A stretch of 64,000 nucleotides of DNA, taken from NCBI RefSeq assembly GCF_018343695.1, contig NZ_JAGYPJ010000001.1, forward strand, positions 2,006,223 through 2,070,222. The letters are read 5' to 3'. This DNA comes from Lederbergia citrisecunda. Its GTDB lineage: Bacteria; Bacillota; Bacilli; Bacillales; Bacillaceae_C. The notes under the pieces are model-generated. The model ran no database searches. It saw nothing but the letters and a program-made list of their open reading frames with translations, and was not told the DNA's origin. The translations under genes were made by a program, and so were the position numbers. Shown piece after piece: positions 17,868-25,312 of the stretch (within the stretch, counting starts at the first letter, position 1; the number at the start of each line of letters is the position of its first letter).

Positions 17868-17915
17868 AATCCTCCTTGGCGAGAATTAGGATAACTAATT
17901 TTGCCAAGGAGGATT
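17868..17915 (+). promoter_or_regulatory. Hairpin that can mask the transposase ribosome binding site (copy 1)
   Basis: aatcctccttggc at 17868-17880 is perfectly complementary to gccaaggaggatt at 17903-17915. The 3' arm contains the transposase AAGGAGG. RNA read in from outside would pair and hide the site; a transcript starting inside the loop would not. The same structure is in copy 2. Confidence 0.8.
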
Positions 17916-17922
17916 TTTCGTC

Positions 17923-19122
17923 ATGAAATTACCAAAGGAATTAATCAAAGAAATGGTAAAGGAACAAAAGTTCACTAGTACCGATCAAATTATGGAAACG
18001 ATCAAGGAGATGTTTTCCAATGTCTTGGAGGAAGTGCTCAAATGCGAAATTGATGAGCAGTTGGGTTATGAAAAGCACCAACGTCGGAGTGATGGACCTA
18101 ATAACTATCGAAATGGTTCAACAAAACGGAAACTAAAAACGCAATTTGGCGAAGTTGAAATAAACGTTCCTAGAGATAGAAATGGCTCGTATGAGCCACA
18201 AATTTTGGATAAATACCAAAGAAATGTGGACGGGCTGGAAGAGAAAATTCTTTCTCTTTACGCACATGGTATGTCTACCAGAGATATCAAGGAACAAGTC
18301 AAGGATCTCTATAATATTGAGATTTCCTCAGAGCTAGTTAGTAAGATTAGCGAAAAGATTATGCCACAAGTAAATGAGTGGCAAAGCCGTCCACTTGAAG
18401 CCTATTATCCTTTTATTTTCATGGATGCCATTCATTATAAAATTCGGGATAATCACCAAATTGTCTCGAAGGCGGCCTATGTGGTATTGGGTATTAACAA
18501 TGAAGGTTATAAAGAAATATTAGGCATCTGGGTTGGGGGAAATGAAAGTAGTAAGTTTTGGTTAGGTGTGTTGAACGATTTGAAAACGAGAGGCGTTAAA
18601 ACGGTTAATCTTTTCTGTGTAGATGGGCTTACAGGATTCAGAGAAGCCATACAAGCCGTGTATCCTTTCGCTGGAATTCAACGTTGTATCATTCACCAGA
18701 TACGTTCAAGTACTAAATATGTTTCTTATAAACACTTAAAGGAATTTGTCGCTGATTTAAAGCTAATCTATACTTCAATTAACGAAGAATCGGGTATGGA
18801 AAGGCTCAAAGAATTTAAAGAAAAATGGGGTAAAGAGTATCCAACTGCAGTTAAATCATGGGAAGAAAATTGGGATATTTTAGCTACCTTTTTTGCATAT
18901 CCGCCCGAAATTAGGAAAATAATATATACTACGAATGTAATAGAAGGGTTACATCGTCAATTTAGAAAAGTGACCAAAACAAAATCCATTTTCCCTAATG
19001 ATGATAGCTTAAGGAAAATGCTCTATTTGGCATCTCAAAATATTACAAAAAAATGGAAGATGCGTTATCGTAATTGGGATATAATCTTGAGCCAACTTGA
19101 GATTTTAAATCAAACATCATAA
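17923..19122 (+). CDS. IS256-family transposase (copy 1)
   Basis: 399 residues, full length for the Mutator/IS256 DDE transposases. The first catalytic Asp is in YPFIFMDAIHYKIRDN, the second in NLFCVDGLTGFREA, and the Glu is in TTNVIEGLHRQFRKVTK, as expected. The C-terminus RYRNWDIILSQLEI is typical. The frame is intact and identical in sequence to the second copy, so the element is probably active or recently was. Translation starts at an ATG 10-11 bases past an AAGGAGG located in a hairpin arm. Confidence 0.96.
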   Translation: MKLPKELIKEMVKEQKFTSTDQIMETIKEMFSNVLEEVLKCEIDEQLGYEKHQRRSDGPNNYRNGSTKRKLKTQFGEVEINVPRDRNGSYEPQILDKYQRNVDGLEEKILSLYAHGMSTRDIKEQVKDLYNIEISSELVSKISEKIMPQVNEWQSRPLEAYYPFIFMDAIHYKIRDNHQIVSKAAYVVLGINNEGYKEILGIWVGGNESSKFWLGVLNDLKTRGVKTVNLFCVDGLTGFREAIQAVYPFAGIQRCIIHQIRSSTKYVSYKHLKEFVADLKLIYTSINEESGMERLKEFKEKWGKEYPTAVKSWEENWDILATFFAYPPEIRKIIYTTNVIEGLHRQFRKVTKTKSIFPNDDSLRKMLYLASQNITKKWKMRYRNWDIILSQLEILNQTS

Positions 19123-19185
19123 TTGGGGACTCTGTCCCCAAACCCCTGAAGTTTAACGCATTTGTTTTCCCTAAAACGGATGAAA

Positions 19186-19212
19186 AAACGGACAGATCAA
19201 GTCCGTCCGTTT
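19186..19212 (+). terminator. Terminator-like hairpin inside the IS, 3' of the transposase
   Basis: acggac / gtccgt stem with a short T run (CCGTTTTAG), about 65 bases past the transposase stop. A second small hairpin, ttgggga / tccccaa, lies at the stop codon itself. Confidence 0.55.
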
Positions 19213-19393
19213 TAGTGTAAAAACCATAAAATCGCTCGGGTTGCACTTCTGCATTGCCCTATCCTGTTTTATGGTAAAAGGCAATAATAGTTTTGCCAGA
19301 TTGTATTTTTTCATACCTATTATTTCTTGCCTTGCGAAGATTATAGAATACTACTTACACAAGATTTTACGCAGATCCTTGACTTAGAGCACA

Positions 19394-19540
19394 CTACCTT
19401 TTATTCCGCTTAGCCTCATCTCCAACTATTTTTATATTTTCATTAGGTGGCATAGGTTTGTATTCACTTAAATCTATATTTACTTCTGAACCATTAGACA
19501 TTGAACTACAACCCAATAATACGATAATAAATAAATTCAC
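19394..19540 (-). CDS. Tiny putative lipoprotein next to the IS
   Basis: A 48-codon frame starting at GTG 19540: MNLFIIVLLGCSSMSNGSEV, with a lipobox-like LLGC, then a hydrophilic tail ending in EAKRNKR. A stop lies six codons upstream of the GTG. There is no basic residue before the hydrophobic stretch and no strong ribosome site, so it may be a truncated remnant. Its stop is only seven bases from the IS target repeat. Confidence 0.4.
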   Translation of the reverse strand: MNLFIIVLLGCSSMSNGSEVNIDLSEYKPMPPNENIKIVGDEAKRNKR

Positions 19541-19555
19541 AAAAACACTTTGCCA

Positions 19556-20134
19556 TTAAGGTTGTAAAAGTCTTTTTTGCCACTCATCACCATTTATAGT
19601 ATATTGTTCTCTTATATGTAGCCGACTTTCTTTAAATGTCAGAAATTCAATAGTGATGGGTTTAACGACAAAACCTCCCCAGTTCTCCGGCTTGGGTATT
19701 TGCTTTTCCTCAATATTCTTTTTGACTTCCTCAAATTGTTTATATAAATCTTGTTCAGAGAAAAAATACTGACTCTGTTTACAACTTAATGTAGTTATTT
19801 GTGCGTCTCTTGACCTTGTTTTCCAGTATTTTTCCGCTAGGGAAGAAGAGATCTGTGAGGCAAGGCCATTAACTCTTACTTGATAACCGATTGTTTCCCA
19901 CCAAAATGTTAGCGCGACCTTAGGATTACGCTGAATATCCCGACCTTTTTGAGAATCCAGACTGGTGCAAAAAATAAACCCACTCTCGTCAACAGACTTT
20001 AAATCTACAAAGCGTCCAGATGGAAAGCCATGCTCATCAATTGTTGATACACATACTGCACTAGGATGCTTCAATTTTGAATTGTTCTTTGCCTCATCCC
20101 ACCATGATATGAACTTTATAATTGGTTTCCACAT
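19556..20134 (-). CDS. PdxH-type pyridoxamine 5'-phosphate oxidase family protein
   Basis: About 192 residues from the ATG at 20134 (AAGGAGG ten bases upstream; the longer frame adds 21 unlikely residues). FMN split-barrel motifs are present: GFPSGRFVDLKSVDESGFIF, then SQKGRDIQRNPKVALTFWWE, and near the C-terminus PKPENWGGFVVKP with ESRLHIREQY. True PdxH has RLHDR; here it is RLHIR, a change in the PLP-binding end. It may oxidise pyridoxamine phosphate or be a relative with another substrate. Bacillus normally makes PLP through PdxST, so this is an accessory gene. Confidence 0.78.
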   Translation of the reverse strand: MWKPIIKFISWWDEAKNNSKLKHPSAVCVSTIDEHGFPSGRFVDLKSVDESGFIFCTSLDSQKGRDIQRNPKVALTFWWETIGYQVRVNGLASQISSSLAEKYWKTRSRDAQITTLSCKQSQYFFSEQDLYKQFEEVKKNIEEKQIPKPENWGGFVVKPITIEFLTFKESRLHIREQYTINGDEWQKRLLQP

Positions 20135-20423
20135 TGAACAAAACCCTCCTTTGTCTCCGATACAATTTATGCAACCGATTTTTTGCAAATGATCCATCCT
20201 CTACTTTTGTGGGCTCCACACGAATTTACAAGGCTGTTGAAAATTTGCCAAGGAAAAGATGATGACGGATAACAAGCAATTTTACCGTATAATTGGATTA
20301 GGTATGGAAAAAAGGAATATCAGGAAATTAATTGTTGACTGGAAATATGTTTCTTCTTGGAATGTTCTTGACGGTTGGGTTATAAAAGGAATCATAGTAA
20401 TCTCTACTTACATTTTTATGAGA

Positions 20424-20453
20424 AAAAAACCTAGATCAAATTCTAGGTTTTTT
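20424..20453. terminator. Bidirectional terminator 3' of the VOC gene
   Basis: aaaaaacctaga / tctaggtttttt stem with a 6-base loop and T tracts on both strands, ending 12 bases past the VOC gene stop. The 20198-20420 gap otherwise shows nothing I can support. Confidence 0.82.
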
Positions 20454-20465
20454 CTTTTATGATCA

Positions 20466-20846
20466 TTATCCCCCAATTTGTTTTCCAATTTCCCAATGAT
20501 GACCGAACGGATCTTCGATACGGCCAATTCTCCAACCATGTTCTTCATATATAGGTGCAATTTCTTTAGCTCCGGCAGAAACGGCTTTCTCAAACACTGC
20601 ATCTGGATTATCTACCGATAAAATCACCCGGACTGATCCTTTGCCCAACGCCTCAGGACTTGAGCTAGGATCTTCTTGAATCCAAAACATAGCCCCATCA
20701 ACTGAAAGTTGAGAAATAATCACAGCATCTCCTTCGCCAAGTCGATAAACCTCTTCAGCACTAAACCCTTTTTTGTAAAAGTCTACAGCCTTAGCTCCAT
20801 TACTAACCGATAGCCAAGGTGCAATATTCGTAGCGTTTGCCAACAT
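20466..20846 (-). CDS. VOC-superfamily (PhnB/glyoxalase-like) protein
   Basis: About 126 residues from the ATG at 20846, preceded by GGGGGT; an in-frame ATG four codons earlier overlaps that site. Two beta-alpha-beta-beta-beta modules are discernible: APWLSVSNGAKAVDFYKKGF, and RVILSVDNPDAVFEKAVSAG with IEDPFGHHWEIGKQ at the end. This matches the PhnB-like vicinal-oxygen-chelate family, which includes metalloenzymes and antibiotic-binding proteins. The substrate cannot be told from sequence. Confidence 0.82.
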   Translation of the reverse strand: MLANATNIAPWLSVSNGAKAVDFYKKGFSAEEVYRLGEGDAVIISQLSVDGAMFWIQEDPSSSPEALGKGSVRVILSVDNPDAVFEKAVSAGAKEIAPIYEEHGWRIGRIEDPFGHHWEIGKQIGG

Positions 20847-20979
20847 AACAACCCCCATTATTGATACTAACTAATTTCAATATACTCTAAAAATTTAGTG
20901 AAATCTATTAAAAAGTTGTTGTACATTTATAGTCTCCATAGTAATATTTAGCTAAATTACAAGGAAAATAGGTGGACAC

Positions 20980-22224
20980 TTGGAATATTTAACGACACAT
21001 TTATTATTCAATTTATCCTTATTAATTGTCCTGCTTTTTCTTTGCTTTATGCTTCCAAAACAATTCGTAACTTCTCAATATTATAAAAAGACTGCTCTCT
21101 TATATTGTATAGCTTCAATTATTGTATGTTTTCTGTTTTCTTACAGATTAAATGATTCTATTGTAATGGATCTACGTATTGTTCCTTTTATCATTGGAGC
21201 TCTATATATGAGGCTTAGCCCATTACTTGGGATCCTCATTATTGCATTACGATCCCTTCATGGTATCGATTACGGATTCTATTTAGTCTTCGGTTTCTAT
21301 AGCGTTTTAACAATTATTTTTTGGTTTATTTCACCTTGGTTTTTAAAACTTCGTTCATCTCAAAGAATTTTGTTTTCAACGAGCGTCACGTTGTTATGTA
21401 GTATCTGCTTAAGTACTTTTATTGTACTTTTTATCCATCCTTTTCAGCTTCTCGATATTTGGATTGCTTTTATAGTTGTCCCTCCTATTGGTGTTGCCAT
21501 GCTTTCATATATTATAGAAATGATTGAAAAAAATCAGCAACTATACCAACAATTATTAACAGCTGAAAAGCTGGAAGCAGTTGAACAAATGGGGGCTGCC
21601 ATCTCCCATGAAATTCGAAACCCATTAACATCTGCAATCGGTTTCGCCCAGTTGCTAGACGAGGACTCATTGGAAAATGGGAAGAGAATGCAGTATCTTT
21701 CTATCATAAAAGGAGAGTTAGAGGCGGCTGAACGAGTCATAAAAGACTATTTAACTTTTTCAAAACCACAGATTGAATCACTGGAAAAACTTAATATAAA
21801 TAATGAACTCTTTCATATTTTAAAACTAATGGAACCTTTAGCAAATTCGGCTTCTATCAAAATATCTTGCAACTTCTCTTCAATAGGATACATAGAAGGA
21901 GAGCGTCAGAAGTTTCAGCAATGTTTTATTTATATCATACGAAATGCTATTGAATCATTGCCAAATGGCGGAGATATTTTGATAGAAACAGAAACGACTA
22001 AAAAAAATATCATCATTTATATTAAAGATTCGGGATTCGGGATGAGTAAAACTAATATTGAGCGTCTTGGAGAACCATATTACGTAACAAACGGAAAAAA
22101 AGGAACAGGACTTAGTATTATGGTCGCCTACAGTATAGTACGAGCGATGAATGGTACGGTTGATGTACATAGTGAAATTGGGATTGGTACAACATTCCGA
22201 TTTTCATTCAAGAGGTTTACATAA
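20980..22224 (+). CDS. KinB-like membrane sensor histidine kinase (first of a tandem pair)
   Basis: 414 residues, starting at a TTG (20980) with AGGTGG a few bases upstream. The N-terminal 180 residues form about six membrane helices of the 5TMR-LYT/KinB type, with MDLRIVPFIIGALYMRLSP and LRSLHGIDYG. The kinase core follows: H-box AAISHEIRNPLT (His near residue 211), N-box RNAIESLPNGG, G1 DSGFGMS, G2 GTGLSIM. It should autophosphorylate and feed a phosphorelay such as Spo0F. No response regulator is adjacent, as is usual for orphan sporulation kinases. The Spo0F link is inference. Confidence 0.88.
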   Translation: MEYLTTHLLFNLSLLIVLLFLCFMLPKQFVTSQYYKKTALLYCIASIIVCFLFSYRLNDSIVMDLRIVPFIIGALYMRLSPLLGILIIALRSLHGIDYGFYLVFGFYSVLTIIFWFISPWFLKLRSSQRILFSTSVTLLCSICLSTFIVLFIHPFQLLDIWIAFIVVPPIGVAMLSYIIEMIEKNQQLYQQLLTAEKLEAVEQMGAAISHEIRNPLTSAIGFAQLLDEDSLENGKRMQYLSIIKGELEAAERVIKDYLTFSKPQIESLEKLNINNELFHILKLMEPLANSASIKISCNFSSIGYIEGERQKFQQCFIYIIRNAIESLPNGGDILIETETTKKNIIIYIKDSGFGMSKTNIERLGEPYYVTNGKKGTGLSIMVAYSIVRAMNGTVDVHSEIGIGTTFRFSFKRFT

Positions 22225-22292
22225 AAGATACTCTCAAACACGATTTTCCGATAAAAGATCACTCTAAATTCGAAACTAGGAGAGATTACTGA

Positions 22293-23540
22293 TTGGACAT
22301 TACTTTACACTTCTTTTTTAACCTATCTTTATTAATCATATTGCTGTTTTTAGGGATATTATGGATAGGGTTTTCAGACAATCTACGCTCATTAAAAACA
22401 ATAGCTATCTTATTTTGTTTTGCTTCCTTAATTATTTGCTTCGCTTTTAAATTTCGTTTCCAAGAAGATATTTTACTAGATTTGCGGACTATCCCTTTTA
22501 CAATTGGCGGTCTCTATTTAGGTATAGGTCCGATAATAGGACTGTTTATCATTGTTGTTAGAGGTATGTATGGTATTAATTTTGGCTTTTTCTCTACTGC
22601 CATCATTATCGCATTCACTTCTTTAATATTTTGGAGAATGTCCCCGTGGTTTTTAAAAACATCTTCACGGCAAAGAGTAATAATTGCAACTATCATGACC
22701 TTTATTGTCAACTTATTTCCAGTTATATTAATGGAAATAAGTCAAAAACCATTCTCTATTTATGATGTATATTTCGGCTATTTAATCATACAACCTATTG
22801 GATCAGCAATGATAGCCATTATTATTGAAATTCTTTTTAAAACCATCTACCTTCGTCATCATCTTGTGAAAACAAAGAGATTAGAAGTAGTAGAGAAAAT
22901 GGCTGCGGCGATTTCTCATGAAATTCGGAATCCATTAACTGCCGCAATTGGCTTTGTTCAACTTATGCAAGATGAAACTATTTCAAATGATAAAAGAGAT
23001 CAGTATCTTTCCATCCTAAAAAGTGAACTTAATAGTGCTGAAAAAGTTATTCAAAATTTTTTAAACTATACTAACCCTCAAATTGAAAGAGTCGAATCAC
23101 TTAATGTAAATGATGAATTGGATATCGTCACTAACATAATGCAGCCCCTTGCAAAAAGAAATTCGGTCACCATCGAATCTAAGTTTTCAAGTATATTCTG
23201 GATTAATGGAAATCGACAAAGCTTTCATCAATGCTTTGTTAATATTATAAAAAATTCAATTGAAGCGATGGAGACTGGTGGACCATTAAAAGTTGAGGTT
23301 GAATCTACACAAACAAACGCATTCATCCGGATACACGATACGGGAAAAGGAATGACACAAGAGCAAGTCGAACGTTTAGGCGAGCCATATTATTCAACAA
23401 AAGGAGAAAGCGGCACTGGTCTCGGAATTATGGTCTCATATAATATTATTAGAGCATTAAATGGGACAATAAATGTTAAAAGTGAGGTTGGGAAAGGAAC
23501 GACATTCGAGTTTTCTTTTCCTATAGATGAAACAAAATGA
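22293..23540 (+). CDS. KinB-like membrane sensor histidine kinase (second of the pair)
   Basis: 415 residues, also a TTG start (22293), with GGAGAG upstream. It is a clear paralogue of the preceding kinase over its whole length: membrane region with LDLRTIPFTIGGLYLGIGP and VRGMYGINFG, H-box AAISHEIRNPLTAAIGF, N-box KNSIEAMETGG, G1 DTGKGMT, G2 GTGLGIM. The gap between the genes is 68 bp with no terminator, so they are probably cotranscribed. The sensor halves differ more than the kinase halves, as expected if they read different signals but share a partner. Confidence 0.88.
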   Translation: MDITLHFFFNLSLLIILLFLGILWIGFSDNLRSLKTIAILFCFASLIICFAFKFRFQEDILLDLRTIPFTIGGLYLGIGPIIGLFIIVVRGMYGINFGFFSTAIIIAFTSLIFWRMSPWFLKTSSRQRVIIATIMTFIVNLFPVILMEISQKPFSIYDVYFGYLIIQPIGSAMIAIIIEILFKTIYLRHHLVKTKRLEVVEKMAAAISHEIRNPLTAAIGFVQLMQDETISNDKRDQYLSILKSELNSAEKVIQNFLNYTNPQIERVESLNVNDELDIVTNIMQPLAKRNSVTIESKFSSIFWINGNRQSFHQCFVNIIKNSIEAMETGGPLKVEVESTQTNAFIRIHDTGKGMTQEQVERLGEPYYSTKGESGTGLGIMVSYNIIRALNGTINVKSEVGKGTTFEFSFPIDETK

Positions 23541-23567
23541 AGCCAGCTCTATTAAGAGGCTGGCTTC
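23539..23567. terminator. Bidirectional terminator between the kinase pair and tyrS
   Basis: gaagccagc / gctggcttc stem overlapping the stop codon of the second kinase. The minus strand has CATTTTGTTTC after the stem, and the plus strand has a weaker AT tail. Confidence 0.72.
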
Positions 23568-23626
23568 TGATTATTGGGCTCTGCTAAAATTACTTGTTTA
23601 TTCACATCAATCGGTGTAGTGTACTT

Positions 23627-24895
<1,269 letters not shown>

Positions 24896-24920
24896 CTATT
24901 CACCACTTTCCATAAAAATT

Positions 24921-25165
24921 AAAAACGCCCCTTCGTAAAAACGAAGGGACGACTATTTACCGTGTTACCACCCAACTTAGGATTATGAAACTTTTCATAC
25001 TCCTCACTCAATTCCATTAACGATGCTGGTCACCGTTTGCCGCTACTGCTATTTTTCACGGCAAAAGCTCAAGGAGGTACTTCATCATACTGTTTGTGCC
25101 AGTTTTCACCTCCCACTGGCTCTCTTAAAACAGGGACAGTTGACTACTTATTCCTATCAACGCTT
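24921..25165 (-). promoter_or_regulatory. T-box riboswitch of tyrS
   Basis: On the minus strand, TGGGTGGTAACACGG (24960-24974) is the canonical T-box that pairs with the uncharged tRNA acceptor end. It is followed by a terminator, cgtcccttcgt / acgaagggg, and a T run (down to 24921). Upstream is the stem I region; a UAC at 25077-25079, in the sequence GAAGTACCTCC, is the likely tyrosine specifier. Uncharged tRNA-Tyr would stabilise the antiterminator and switch tyrS on. Confidence 0.92.
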
Positions 25166-25312
25166 ATCATTATAATAATTAATACTTAATATATCGTATT
25201 TTACCCACAATTTAATAATAATGTCAATCTTGACTCGGAAATTACTCTAATTTTACATACCAATCCATTCAATTATGCTATAATAGGAATGATTTTGGGG
25301 GGATTAAAACTT

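Larger units (their letters stand above)
17830..19378 (+). mobile_element. IS256-family insertion sequence, copy 1 (1549 bp)
   Basis: A complete element identical in its open reading frame to the copy at 33043-34591. Ends are imperfect 28-bp inverted repeats: left begins GACGGTGCGGAAAAAG, right (reverse complement) GGATCTGCGTAAAATC, both followed by TTGTGTAA. An 8-bp direct repeat, TTGACTTA, flanks it at 17822-17829 and 19379-19386, the target-site length expected for IS256. One transposase gene is present. Confidence 0.95.

Noticed and set aside
19043-19246. 67-codon frame at the IS 3' end (and its twin at 33175-33378)
   Set aside because: Spans transposase antisense and terminator hairpins; no support as a gene.
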